This document shows, one piece after another, positions 1-8,429 of a DNA stretch of 10,850 nucleotides; positions within the stretch are counted from its first letter, which is position 1; every line of letters begins with the position of its first letter. The DNA is taken from the NCBI GenBank assembly GCA_016764955.1, contig JAESQZ010000147.1:1-10850 (forward strand), written 5' to 3'. A model generated the notes under the pieces. The model did not search any database. It was not told the DNA's origin and saw nothing but the letters and a program-made list of their open reading frames with translations. The position numbers and the translations under genes are program-made. The stretch comes from Deltaproteobacteria bacterium. Lineage in GTDB: Bacteria > Myxococcota > UBA727 > JABDBI01.

Positions 1-1
1 A

Positions 2-310
2 AATTTCGCTAAGATCAAGACGAAGCTCCAGATACCGAGCCTCATCGATATTCAGCGCAACAGCTATGAAAAGTTCTTGCAAGCTGATGCCCCTTGGGCT
101 GCGCGTGAAAATACCGGTTTGCAAGCTGTATTCCAATCTGTTTTTCCAATTAAAGACTACAATGAGACAGCATCTCTCGAATTTGTAGGTTATCACTTAG
201 ATAAGCCCAAGTACGACGTAGATGAGTGTCGTTCCAGAGGTATGACCTACGCTGCCCCCATCCGGGTGATAGTTCGTTTGGTTATTTGGGATAAAGATGA
301 AAAATTCTGA
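2..310 (+). CDS. rpoB: RNA polymerase beta subunit, N-terminal part (5' end off window, frame broken at its 3' end)
   Basis: This stretch is open from the window edge and reads as the N-terminal part of RpoB. It starts with NFAKIKTKLQIPSLIDIQ, the conserved segment that normally lies a few dozen residues after the RpoB start, so the true start codon is upstream of the window. It continues through the expected beta landmarks (NSYEKFLQ, TGLQAVFQSVFPI, SLEFVGY, KPKYDVDECRSRGMTYAAP, RLVIWDKDE). It then ends at a TGA (308-310), exactly where beta should run on without a break into the SIRDVKEQEVYFGE motif, which is found one frame over. It is therefore the 5' piece of the same gene as the following entry, not a separate protein. 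The beta subunit forms one side of the RNA polymerase catalytic cleft. Identification is certain; whether the break is biological is not. Confidence 0.95.
   Translation, partial: NFAKIKTKLQIPSLIDIQRNSYEKFLQADAPWAARENTGLQAVFQSVFPIKDYNETASLEFVGYHLDKPKYDVDECRSRGMTYAAPIRVIVRLVIWDKDEKF
297..310 (+). other. Frame break in rpoB at an A5 homopolymer
   Basis: The upstream beta frame reads W-D-K-D-E-K-F-stop, with TGA at 308-310. The downstream frame is shifted by one base. An A5 run occupies 300-304. Reading it as A4 gives D-E-N-S-E-T-K-S-I-R-D-V-K, a seamless beta sequence of the expected length with no missing or extra residue. A one-base insertion error in the homopolymer is the simplest explanation. 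A +1 shift on TTC before the TGA would also give a protein of the same length, but no supporting Shine-Dalgarno-like stimulator is visible. Confidence 0.9.
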
Positions 311-3300
311 GACCAAATCCATTCGAGACGTGAAGGAGCAAGAGGTCTACTTTGGTGAAGTTCCGCTGATGACTGACTTTGGTACCTTTGTTATCAATGG
401 TACTGAGCGTGTGGTGGTTTCTCAGCTTCATAGAAGCCCGGGTGTCTTTTTTGATAGCGACAGGGGTCGAACACACAGCTCTGGAAAGCTTTTGTACACT
501 GCTCGGGTGATCCCTTACCGTGGGTCATGGTTGGATTTTGAGTTTGATCATAAAGATTTAATTTACTGCCGAATTGATAGGCGTCGTAAGTTTTTGGCTA
601 GTATTTTGCTGAAGGCTCTTGGGTATAGCACTGAAGAGCTTTTATCTTATTATTATAAGACCGAAACGCTTATTTTAGAGCACAAAGACGGTTTTTCTAA
701 GAAAGCAGATTATGATTTGTTGCTTGGTCAAAGAGCGACAAGAGATATTGTAGATCCGAAGTCTGAAGATGTCTTGGTGAGAAAGAATCGTAAGTTCACC
801 AGGCTTTCAATCGACAAGATGAAGAAAGCCGGCATTAAGACTCTGGATCTAGAGGATACGGAAGTTGAAGGTTTGGTCTCGGCTAAAGGTGTCTTGAATC
901 CCAAGACTAAAGAGCCTTTGGTTGAATGTAATGAAGTTTTGACCATCGCAAAGATTGAAGAGCTTCAAAAACTTGGCCTTAAAGAAATTGAAGTCTTGTT
1001 TATTGATGGTTTGAACGTTGGTTCGTACTTGAGAGATACGATCGCCCAAGATAAAGTGAGCACACGAGAAGAGGCTCTTTTAGAGCTTTATCGCCGTATG
1101 CGTCCTGGTGATCCACCGACCATTGAGACTGCCGAAAATCTATTTAAAAACTTATTCTTTAATCCGGAACGTTATGACCTGTCAGAAGTGGGCCGTCTCA
1201 AGCTGAATCATAAGTTCTCATTTGATGAACCACTTACGAATCGTGTTTTAACCAAGCGGGATATTTTAGGTGTTGTTGGTTATCTGATCGAGCTTCGAAA
1301 TGGCACTGGCTCTTTGGATGATATTGATCACTTGGGTAATCGGCGCGTTCGGGCTGTTGGTGAGTTGAATGAGAATCAGTATCGCATCGGTTTGGTTCGT
1401 ATGGAGCGAGCCATTAAAGAGCGCATGAGTGTCCAAGAAGTCGAGACTCTGATGCCTCACGACTTGGTAAATAATAAACCGGTGGCGGCGGTGATTAAAG
1501 AGTTTTTTGGCTCTTCGCAGCTTTCCCAGTTTATGGATCAAACCAACCCATTGTCTGAAATTACGCATAAGCGTCGTTTGTCAGCATTGGGCCCAGGTGG
1601 TCTGACGCGTGAGCGCGCGGGCTTTGAGGTTCGTGACGTTCATCCGACTCACTACGGTCGTATTTGTCCAATTGAAACACCGGAAGGTCAGAACATTGGT
1701 TTGATTGCTTCGCTTTCGACTTTTGCACGGGTGAATAATTACGGTTTCGTTGAAACCCCGTATCGCAAGGTAAAAGATGGCTGTGTGACAGATGAAATCG
1801 TTTATCTTTCTGCCTTGCAGGAAGAAAGCGAGGTTATCGCACAGGCCAATTCGAAGGTGGACGATAAGACTGGCGCCTTTGAGGATCACTTTATTCAGGT
1901 TAGAAAAGCCGGTGATGCCACTTTGGAGAAGCCTGAAGAAGTTACTTTTATGGATGTGTCCCCGAACCAGCTGGTTTCGATAGCTGCTGGCTTGATTCCA
2001 TTCTTGGAGCACGACGACGCAAACCGTGCTTTGATGGGTTCAAACATGCAACGTCAGGCTGTGCCTCTCTTGAGGACAGACTCGCCTTTGGTGGGTACTG
2101 GCATGGAACGCGTTGTGGCGCATGACTCCGGTGTTTGCCAGGTAGCTAAGCGTGGCGGCGTGGTTGATCATGTTGATGCGTCTCGTATCGTGGTTCGTGC
2201 TAACTTAGATGAGGTTGAGGACTCTGCCTCTCAGGTTGATATTTACAAGCTGAGCAAGTTTAAACGCTCCAATCATAGTACTTGCTTTAATCAAAAACCG
2301 ATTGTTTCGGTGGGAGATAAGATCCGTCCTGGTGATGTGGTCGCAGATGGCCCATCTACCGACTGTGGCGAATTGGCTTTAGGTCGTAACGTGGTCGTGG
2401 CGTTTATGCCATGGAACGGGTATAACTTTGAAGATTCGATTTTGATTAGTGAGCGAATCTTAAAAGAAGATTTGTACACGTCGATTCATATTGAAGAGTA
2501 TGAGTGCGTCGCTCGTGATACCAAGCTCGGCCCTGAAGAAATTACCCAGGATATTCCGAATGCAGGCGAAGAGATGCTTCAAGATCTCGATGAGGTTGGT
2601 ATTGTTCGGATTGGTGCTGAGGTTAAAGCGGGTGAAATCTTAGTTGGTAAGATTACGCCGAAGGGCGAGTCCCAGCTTTCTCCAGAAGAAAAGCTTTTGC
2701 GTGCGATCTTTGGTGAAAAAGCCGGTGATGTGCGTGATACCAGTTTGCGTATGCCGCCAGGAACTCATGGGACCGTAATTGATGCCAAGGTCTTTACCCG
2801 TAAGGGGATTGATAAAGACTCAAGAGCGCGCGCCAACGAAGAAGAAGCAGAAGCACAGCTTTTGAAGGATCAAAATGATGAGATTCGAATCTTAAGGAAC
2901 TCTGCTGTTGAACGCATGATCGAAATGCTTCAGGGTCGTGTGACTTTGAACAAGCTTGTCGATGAAAAAGGCAAGGTTCTGATTAAAAAGAGTGATGAGC
3001 TTTCTAAAGAGCTGCTTTCAGAGATCGATTGGAAATACTACGGTGATATCGTGATTTCCGACAAAGAAGTCTCTGGACGTGTTCAAAAGATTGTGAAGAT
3101 TGTTACTGAGCAAACTGAACAGGTCCGAACCGCTTTTGGTGAGCGTATTAAGCGTCTCAAAGAAGGTGATGAGTTACCGCCTGGCGTCATTAAGATGGCT
3201 AAAATCTATGTTGCTGTGAAGCGTAAACTTCAGCCTGGTGACAAGATGGCTGGTCGTCACGGTAATAAAGGTGTTATTTCCAGGGTTCTTCCTGAAGAAG

Positions 3301-4088
3301 ATATGCCTTACTTGCCAGATGGAACGCCAGTTGACTTTGTGTTGAGCCCATTGGGTGTGCCAAGCCGTATGAACGTGGGTCAGATTCTAGAAACTCATCT
3401 AGGTTGGGCCGCTAAGGGTCTTGGTCAAAAACTCGGGCGCATGGTCGATGAGCACGTCAAGTTGAACGAAATTAAGCAAAGTCTCAAAGAAGCGTTCTCT
3501 GATGAGGAGCACGATAAACTAGTAGATGCTTTGCCGGAAAAAGAAATTCATAAGCTTGTTCGTAAGCTGGAACGTGGAATTCCGATGGCAACACCAGTCT
3601 TTGATGGTGCACCTGAGTCGAAAATACGTGAATTGCTTGAAATGGGCGATCGTAACGTGACCGGGCAGACGATTTTGTTTGATGGACGTACGGGGGATCC
3701 ATTTGATCAGGATGTGACGGTTGGCATCATGTATATGCTGAAGTTACATCACTTGGTGGATGACAAGATTCACGCACGTTCGATTGGGCCTTACTCGCTG
3801 GTTACCCAGCAGCCTTTGGGCGGTAAAGCTCAGTTCGGTGGTCAGCGTTTGGGTGAAATGGAAGTTTGGGCGATGGAAGCTTATGGTGCCGCCTACTCGC
3901 TTCAAGAGTTCCTCACTGTTAAGTCTGATGACGTGGTCGGAAGAACCCGCATGTATGAAGCCATTGTAAAAGGTGAGCACGTGCTGGAATCCGGTGTTCC
4001 TGAGTCATTTAACGTTTTGATTAAAGAGCTGCAGAGCTTAGGCCTCGATGTTCAGCTGCTCGATGAAATGGATCCGACAAAGACATGA
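297..4088 (+). CDS. rpoB: RNA polymerase beta subunit, main part
   Basis: This is most of RpoB, the catalytic beta subunit that with beta', two alphas and omega forms core RNA polymerase. The reading frame opens at ATG 297 (MKNSETKSIRDVKEQE), but that ATG is probably not a real start, because the preceding frame carries the missing N-terminus. Residues counted from 297: the rifampicin pocket is at about 405-436, with key positions Q411, D414, H424 and S429 (E. coli Q513, D516, H526, S531) all wild type; YNFEDS carries the acidic pair E712/D713; GDKMAGRHGNKG carries the active-site lysines K983 and K991. A charged insertion lies at about residues 838-960, as in Gram-negative beta subunits. The C-terminus carries the usual QFGGQRLGEMEVWALE-like block (here EVWAMEA). 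The stop overlaps the rpoC start (ATGA), so the two genes are likely co-transcribed and translationally coupled. Confidence 0.97.
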   Translation: MKNSETKSIRDVKEQEVYFGEVPLMTDFGTFVINGTERVVVSQLHRSPGVFFDSDRGRTHSSGKLLYTARVIPYRGSWLDFEFDHKDLIYCRIDRRRKFLASILLKALGYSTEELLSYYYKTETLILEHKDGFSKKADYDLLLGQRATRDIVDPKSEDVLVRKNRKFTRLSIDKMKKAGIKTLDLEDTEVEGLVSAKGVLNPKTKEPLVECNEVLTIAKIEELQKLGLKEIEVLFIDGLNVGSYLRDTIAQDKVSTREEALLELYRRMRPGDPPTIETAENLFKNLFFNPERYDLSEVGRLKLNHKFSFDEPLTNRVLTKRDILGVVGYLIELRNGTGSLDDIDHLGNRRVRAVGELNENQYRIGLVRMERAIKERMSVQEVETLMPHDLVNNKPVAAVIKEFFGSSQLSQFMDQTNPLSEITHKRRLSALGPGGLTRERAGFEVRDVHPTHYGRICPIETPEGQNIGLIASLSTFARVNNYGFVETPYRKVKDGCVTDEIVYLSALQEESEVIAQANSKVDDKTGAFEDHFIQVRKAGDATLEKPEEVTFMDVSPNQLVSIAAGLIPFLEHDDANRALMGSNMQRQAVPLLRTDSPLVGTGMERVVAHDSGVCQVAKRGGVVDHVDASRIVVRANLDEVEDSASQVDIYKLSKFKRSNHSTCFNQKPIVSVGDKIRPGDVVADGPSTDCGELALGRNVVVAFMPWNGYNFEDSILISERILKEDLYTSIHIEEYECVARDTKLGPEEITQDIPNAGEEMLQDLDEVGIVRIGAEVKAGEILVGKITPKGESQLSPEEKLLRAIFGEKAGDVRDTSLRMPPGTHGTVIDAKVFTRKGIDKDSRARANEEEAEAQLLKDQNDEIRILRNSAVERMIEMLQGRVTLNKLVDEKGKVLIKKSDELSKELLSEIDWKYYGDIVISDKEVSGRVQKIVKIVTEQTEQVRTAFGERIKRLKEGDELPPGVIKMAKIYVAVKRKLQPGDKMAGRHGNKGVISRVLPEEDMPYLPDGTPVDFVLSPLGVPSRMNVGQILETHLGWAAKGLGQKLGRMVDEHVKLNEIKQSLKEAFSDEEHDKLVDALPEKEIHKLVRKLERGIPMATPVFDGAPESKIRELLEMGDRNVTGQTILFDGRTGDPFDQDVTVGIMYMLKLHHLVDDKIHARSIGPYSLVTQQPLGGKAQFGGQRLGEMEVWAMEAYGAAYSLQEFLTVKSDDVVGRTRMYEAIVKGEHVLESGVPESFNVLIKELQSLGLDVQLLDEMDPTKT

Positions 4089-7000
4089 AAGATATTTTTA
4101 ATTTTTTTGAAAAACCGAAAGATCCCTTAAGCTTCAACGCGATTCGTATTCAGCTGGCAAGCCCAGATAAGATTCGCGACTGGTCTTATGGGGAAGTGAA
4201 GAAGCCAGAAACCATTAACTATAGGACTTTTAAACCTGAGCGTGATGGTTTGTTCTGTGCCAAAATCTTTGGGCCGATTAAAGATTACGAATGTCTCTGC
4301 GGTAAGTACAAGCGCATGAAGCACAGAGGGGTGGTCTGTGAGAAATGTGGTGTCGAAGTTATTCAGTCCAAAGTTAGACGTGAGCGTTTGGGTCATATTG
4401 TTTTGGCAACACCAGTTGCGCATATCTGGTTTTTGAAGAGCTTGCCGAGTCGTATCGGTGCTTTGCTTGATATGATGCAAAAAGACTTAGAAAAAGTCTT
4501 GTACTGTGAGTCTTATATTGTTGTCGATCCGGGCGCTAGTCCATTTAAGCTTGGAGAGCTCCTTACTGAAGAGCAATATCAAAAAGGACTCGATGAGTTC
4601 GGTGATGATAGCTTTTTAGTCGGTATGGGCGCCGAAGCTATTCGTGAATTGCTGCGCCAGCTTGAATTGGGCGTTAATGGTGATGGCAAAGGTATCGAAG
4701 ACATGGTTACCCAACTTCGAATGGAGCTTGGTGAAACCACTTCAGATGCCAAACGTAAGAAAATTTCAAAGCGCCTAAAAGTTCTTGAAGCATTCAAGGG
4801 TTCTTCTAATAAACCAGAGTGGATGTTGATGGAAGTCATTCCAGTGATTCCGCCAGATTTGCGTCCACTGGTGCCTTTGGAAGGGGGGCGATTTGCGACA
4901 TCGGATTTGAATGATCTATATCGTCGTGTGATCAATCGAAACAATCGTTTGAAGCGTCTTCAAGAGCTTAACGCGCCAGAAGTCATTATTCGAAACGAAA
5001 AGCGCATGCTTCAAGAAGCAGTAGATGCTTTGTTCGATAATGGTCGCCGCGGTAAGTTGATTACCGGCCCGAATAAGCGTCCGTTGAAAAGTTTAAGTGA
5101 CATGCTCAAAGGTAAGTATGGTCGATTTAGACAGAACTTGCTTGGTAAGCGCGTTGATTACTCTGGGCGTTCTGTAATTGTTGTTGGGCCTGAGCTTAAA
5201 TTGCATCAGTGTGGTTTGCCGAAAATCATGGCTTTGGAGCTATTTAAGCCCTTTATCTACAACAAGCTTGAGCAGCGCGGTTATGTGACGACTATTAAGT
5301 CAGCTAAGCGTATGGTTGAGCAAGAGAAGCCAGAAGTTTGGGATGTGCTTGAAGAAGTCATTAAAGAGCATCCGGTTATTTTGAACCGTGCACCTACACT
5401 TCACCGTTTGGGTATGCAGGCATTTGAGCCAGTTTTGATTGAAGGCAAGGCCATTCAGTTGCACCCGTTGGTCTGTACAGCGTTTAATGCTGACTTCGAC
5501 GGTGACCAAATGGGTGTTCACGTGCCACTCTCAATCGAGGCGCAGCTTGAAGCTCGTGTGTTGATGATGAGCACCAATAATATTCTTTCGCCGGCTTCCG
5601 GTAGGCCTATTATTGTGCCCACTCAAGACATCGTCTTGGGTTGTTATTACATGACCCGCATGAGGCCTTTTGCCAAAGGGGAGGGCATGAAATTTGCCAA
5701 CGCTCAGGAAGTACGTATGGCTTATGATGCTCAAGAAGCTGGCTTGCATGCTTCGGTTCAAGTGCGCTTAGAAGGCAAAAATTATGACACGACAGTGGGT
5801 CGCGTGTTGATGTACGAAGTCATTCCTTCGGTGATTCCTTTTGCTGCTATTAATAAAGTGATGGGCAAAAAAGAACTGATGGATTTAATTGATAGTTGTT
5901 ATCGATTAACAGGTCAAAAAGACACTGTGATTCTAGCCGATCGCATTCGGACCTTGGGCTATACTGAAGCAACCCGTTCCGGTATTTCCGTGGCGATGCA
6001 CAACATGGTTATCCCAGCCCGAAAAGAAGAAATTGTTGAGCGCTGTAAAGCAGAGGTTGAAGAGATTACGGATCAGTACATCGAAGGTTTGATTACTGAC
6101 GGTGAACGTAAGAATAAGGTGATCGATATTTGGTCTAAGGCAGCTGAAGAGATTGCCACTGAGATGATGGATGTTGTGTCTACTGAAGAGATTGTTTCAG
6201 CGGACGGAAAAGATAAAAAAATAACGCCATCGTTTAACCCGCTTTACATCATGGCTGATTCTGGCGCTCGTGGTTCAACCCAGCAGTTGAAGCAGTTGGC
6301 TGGTATGCGTGGTCTGATGTCGAAGCCATCTGGTGAGATTATCGAAACCCCGATTACGGCGAACTTCCGTGAAGGCTTGACGGTGTTGGAATACTTCACT
6401 TCTACTCACGGTGCGCGTAAAGGTTTGGCTGATACGGCGCTTAAGACTGCAAATTCGGGTTACTTGACCCGTCGTTTGGTGGACGTAGCCCAAGACTCGA
6501 TTATTACCGAGTATGACTGTGGTACGCTAGACGGCATCGAAATTACCCCGCTGGTCGAAGGCAATGATATTATCGAGAATATTGGTGACCGAATCTTGGG
6601 CCGTGTGACACTTGAGGATGTTACAGATTCAGTTTCTGGTGAAGTGCTCGTAGAAGCTGGCATGGAAATTGATGAGGATTTGGTTTCCAAGGTCGAAGAT
6701 GCAGGGATTTCACGTGTGCGAATTCGTTCCGTGCTAACTTGTCAGACACGTCGCGGTATTTGTGTTCGTTGCTATGGCCGAGATTTGGCTCGCGGGCACC
6801 TGACGAATGTTGGCGAAGCGGTTGGTGTGATTGCAGCCCAATCCATTGGTGAGCCTGGTACACAGTTAACCATGCGTACCTTCCATATTGGTGGTATTGC
6901 GTCGGCTTCCAGACAAGAATCTAGCCATAGTGCACGAGGCGAAGGTAAGGTTGTCTTTGATAACTTGCATATCGTTAAGCGCCGTGATGGTGAGCATGTG

Positions 7001-8254
7001 GCCATGAATCGCCAAGGTTCTATTAAGGTTGTCGATGAAAGCGGTCGTGAACGCGAGATTTATCCTGCGATTTACGGCGCTATCATTAAGGCTGAAGAAG
7101 GCCAGCAGGTAAAACCTGGTACCATTCTGGTTGAATGGGATCCGTTTTCATCGCCGATTTTGACTGAAGCTGAAGGCGTGGTTCATTTTGGTGATTTAAC
7201 TGAAGGAGTAACCTTCACTGAGCGTGTGGATGAGACTACTGGTCTTTCTCACAAGGCAGTTGTCGAAGGTCGTGATCCAACGGCTAGGCCGCGTGTTACG
7301 GTGAAAGACTCTGGCGGCAACGTTATGAAGTCTGTGATGACTGCCTCAGCTGATGCCAGGTACATGTTGCCAGTGGGCGCTGTGTTGATGGTCACTGATG
7401 GCGATCAAGTTCAGCCGGGTGACATTGTTGCGAAGCTGAACCGTGAAGCTTCTCGAACCAAGGATATTACAGGTGGTCTACCTCGAGTTGTCGAACTTTT
7501 CGAAGCTCGTAAGCCAAAAGATCAAGCTGTTGTTACTGAAATAACCGGTACGGTTTCCTTTGGTAAAGACACCAAGGGCAAACGAAAAGTGCTGGTGACT
7601 CCAGAAGCTGGTGAGACTCGTGAGTATCTGATTCCAAAAGGTAAGCACATCCGTGTGCGTGAAGGTGACTTCGTGCGTGCTGGTGAGCCTTTGATGGATG
7701 GCTCGGTGAATCCGCATGATATTTTGCGCGTCTTGGGTGAAAAAGCCTTGGCTAAGTACATGGTGGATGAAATCCAAGAAGTTTACCGTCTGCAAGGTGT
7801 GCGTATCAATGACAAACACGTCGAAGTCATTGTTAGGCAGATGCTTCGCAGGGTAAAAGTCAAAATTCCAGGTGATACCTGCTTCTTGTCTGATGAACAG
7901 GTTGAAAAGCAGCTCTTCGAAGCAGAAAACGATCGTGTTCTGGCTCAAGATGGCCGAGGAGCAGTTGCTGAGCCACTGTTGCTTGGTATCACGAAGGCAT
8001 CGCTTTCAACTGAGTCATTTATCTCAGGCGCTTCTTTCCAAGAAACTACGAAAGTTCTTACGGAAGCAGCAGTTGCAGGTAAAATTGACTACTTGAGAGG
8101 TCTGAAAGAAAACGTCATCATGGGTCGTTTGATCCCGGCTGGTACTGGTGTTCCAAACTACCGTTACTTGAACATGGAAGTTCAAGATGCTGGCGTAGTC
8201 GAAGAAGGCGGCTTAATGGAAAGCGTCCCAGTCGAGCTCCTAGAGACAGCCTAA
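4085..8254 (+). CDS. rpoC: RNA polymerase beta' subunit
   Basis: This is complete RpoC, 1389 aa (E. coli 1407), which carries the catalytic Mg2+ site and clamp of RNA polymerase. The N-terminal zinc ribbon has C70, C72, C85 and C88. The active-site loop NADFDGD is at 468-474, with metal-binding D470, D472 and D474. The second zinc site is C812, C886, C893 and C896. The bridge helix lies near 775-808. The trigger loop starts at M930-R-T-F-H934; H934 matches the catalytic histidine E. coli H936. An SI3-type insertion fills about 937-1120 before the loop resumes at D1127-ITGGLPRVVELFEAR. The conserved C-terminal block (ITKASLSTESFISGASFQ) is intact. The start overlaps the rpoB stop by 4 nt and has no clear Shine-Dalgarno, so translation probably depends on coupling to rpoB. 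One oddity: DQM is followed by G477 where alanine is usual. Confidence 0.99.
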   Translation: MKDIFNFFEKPKDPLSFNAIRIQLASPDKIRDWSYGEVKKPETINYRTFKPERDGLFCAKIFGPIKDYECLCGKYKRMKHRGVVCEKCGVEVIQSKVRRERLGHIVLATPVAHIWFLKSLPSRIGALLDMMQKDLEKVLYCESYIVVDPGASPFKLGELLTEEQYQKGLDEFGDDSFLVGMGAEAIRELLRQLELGVNGDGKGIEDMVTQLRMELGETTSDAKRKKISKRLKVLEAFKGSSNKPEWMLMEVIPVIPPDLRPLVPLEGGRFATSDLNDLYRRVINRNNRLKRLQELNAPEVIIRNEKRMLQEAVDALFDNGRRGKLITGPNKRPLKSLSDMLKGKYGRFRQNLLGKRVDYSGRSVIVVGPELKLHQCGLPKIMALELFKPFIYNKLEQRGYVTTIKSAKRMVEQEKPEVWDVLEEVIKEHPVILNRAPTLHRLGMQAFEPVLIEGKAIQLHPLVCTAFNADFDGDQMGVHVPLSIEAQLEARVLMMSTNNILSPASGRPIIVPTQDIVLGCYYMTRMRPFAKGEGMKFANAQEVRMAYDAQEAGLHASVQVRLEGKNYDTTVGRVLMYEVIPSVIPFAAINKVMGKKELMDLIDSCYRLTGQKDTVILADRIRTLGYTEATRSGISVAMHNMVIPARKEEIVERCKAEVEEITDQYIEGLITDGERKNKVIDIWSKAAEEIATEMMDVVSTEEIVSADGKDKKITPSFNPLYIMADSGARGSTQQLKQLAGMRGLMSKPSGEIIETPITANFREGLTVLEYFTSTHGARKGLADTALKTANSGYLTRRLVDVAQDSIITEYDCGTLDGIEITPLVEGNDIIENIGDRILGRVTLEDVTDSVSGEVLVEAGMEIDEDLVSKVEDAGISRVRIRSVLTCQTRRGICVRCYGRDLARGHLTNVGEAVGVIAAQSIGEPGTQLTMRTFHIGGIASASRQESSHSARGEGKVVFDNLHIVKRRDGEHVAMNRQGSIKVVDESGREREIYPAIYGAIIKAEEGQQVKPGTILVEWDPFSSPILTEAEGVVHFGDLTEGVTFTERVDETTGLSHKAVVEGRDPTARPRVTVKDSGGNVMKSVMTASADARYMLPVGAVLMVTDGDQVQPGDIVAKLNREASRTKDITGGLPRVVELFEARKPKDQAVVTEITGTVSFGKDTKGKRKVLVTPEAGETREYLIPKGKHIRVREGDFVRAGEPLMDGSVNPHDILRVLGEKALAKYMVDEIQEVYRLQGVRINDKHVEVIVRQMLRRVKVKIPGDTCFLSDEQVEKQLFEAENDRVLAQDGRGAVAEPLLLGITKASLSTESFISGASFQETTKVLTEAAVAGKIDYLRGLKENVIMGRLIPAGTGVPNYRYLNMEVQDAGVVEEGGLMESVPVELLETA

Positions 8255-8259
8255 ATGTC

Positions 8260-8279
8260 ACCCTGGCGAAGGCCAGGGT
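8260..8279 (+). repeat. Palindromic repeat A, left copy
   Basis: A perfect 8-bp stem (ACCCTGGC / GCCAGGGT) with a GAAG loop starts 5 nt after the rpoC stop. The 18-base stretch at 8264-8281 recurs exactly, inverted, at 10274-10291 beyond the next gene. No T-tract follows, so it is not itself a terminator. A REP-like dispersed palindrome is likely; at the 3' end of the rpoBC mRNA it could also slow 3' exonucleases (inference). Confidence 0.85.
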
Positions 8280-8280
8280 C

Positions 8281-8310
8281 TGTCATCCCGGGCTTGACCC
8301 GGGATCCAGT
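8281..8310 (+). repeat. Palindromic repeat B, left copy
   Basis: It reads TGTC, then an 8-bp perfect stem (ATCCCGGG 8285-8292 / CCCGGGAT 8298-8305) with loop CTTGA, then CCAGT. The right copy at 10223-10253 lies in inverted orientation with the same TGTCA and TCCAGT borders. The two copies differ by paired, compensatory stem changes. Palindromes of this CCCGGGAT type are familiar as dispersed intergenic repeats in many bacterial genomes. Confidence 0.85.
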
Positions 8311-8322
8311 ACTGACCTAAAC

Positions 8323-8354
8323 ATCCCCCTCTAAACAAGGGGGATTTTTATTTT
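8323..8354 (+). terminator. Rho-independent terminator of the rpoBC operon
   Basis: A perfect 8-bp stem ATCCCCCT (8323-8330) / AGGGGGAT (8338-8345), loop CTAAACA, is followed directly by a T-rich tract (TTTTT at 8345-8349, A, then TTTT). It lies about 70 nt past the rpoC stop and is the only hairpin in this gap with a T-tract, so it is the likely end of the rpoBC transcript. It separates rpoBC from the downstream gene, which has its own promoter. Confidence 0.92.
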
Positions 8355-8394
8355 GTATCAATATTTCAGGCACTTATTATGGGTGCGAAAACTC

Positions 8395-8423
8395 TTTAGG
8401 TTGGATTTTAATTTTGATATAAT
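8395..8423 (+). promoter_or_regulatory. Extended -10 promoter for the 592-aa gene
   Basis: TGATATAAT (8415-8423) is a perfect extended -10 (TGn followed by consensus TATAAT). A weak -35 candidate, TTTAGG (8395-8400, 3 of 6 consensus bases), sits 17 bp upstream; extended -10 promoters tolerate poor -35 boxes. The predicted transcription start, about 7 nt after the -10, falls at or next to the A of ATG 8430. No Shine-Dalgarno precedes that ATG. Together these predict a leaderless mRNA. Confidence 0.7.
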
Positions 8424-8429
8424 ATAAAA

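Noticed and set aside
297..310. Programmed transcriptional slippage or RF2-like +1 frameshifting in rpoB
   Set aside because: Five A's is short for efficient slippage, and no Shine-Dalgarno-like stimulator precedes the TGA. A homopolymer indel explains it more simply, so recoding is kept only as an alternative.
1581..2012. Long open frames antisense to rpoB and rpoC (also 4127-4480 and 7478-7948)
   Set aside because: They lie entirely within the confidently identified beta and beta' coding sequence and are shadows of its codon bias.
8353..8380. Alternative promoter TTGTAT/TATTAT upstream of the 592-aa gene
   Set aside because: It is weaker than the perfect extended -10 at 8415-8423, and it overlaps the T-rich tail of the rpoBC terminator. 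It cannot be excluded without 5'-end mapping.
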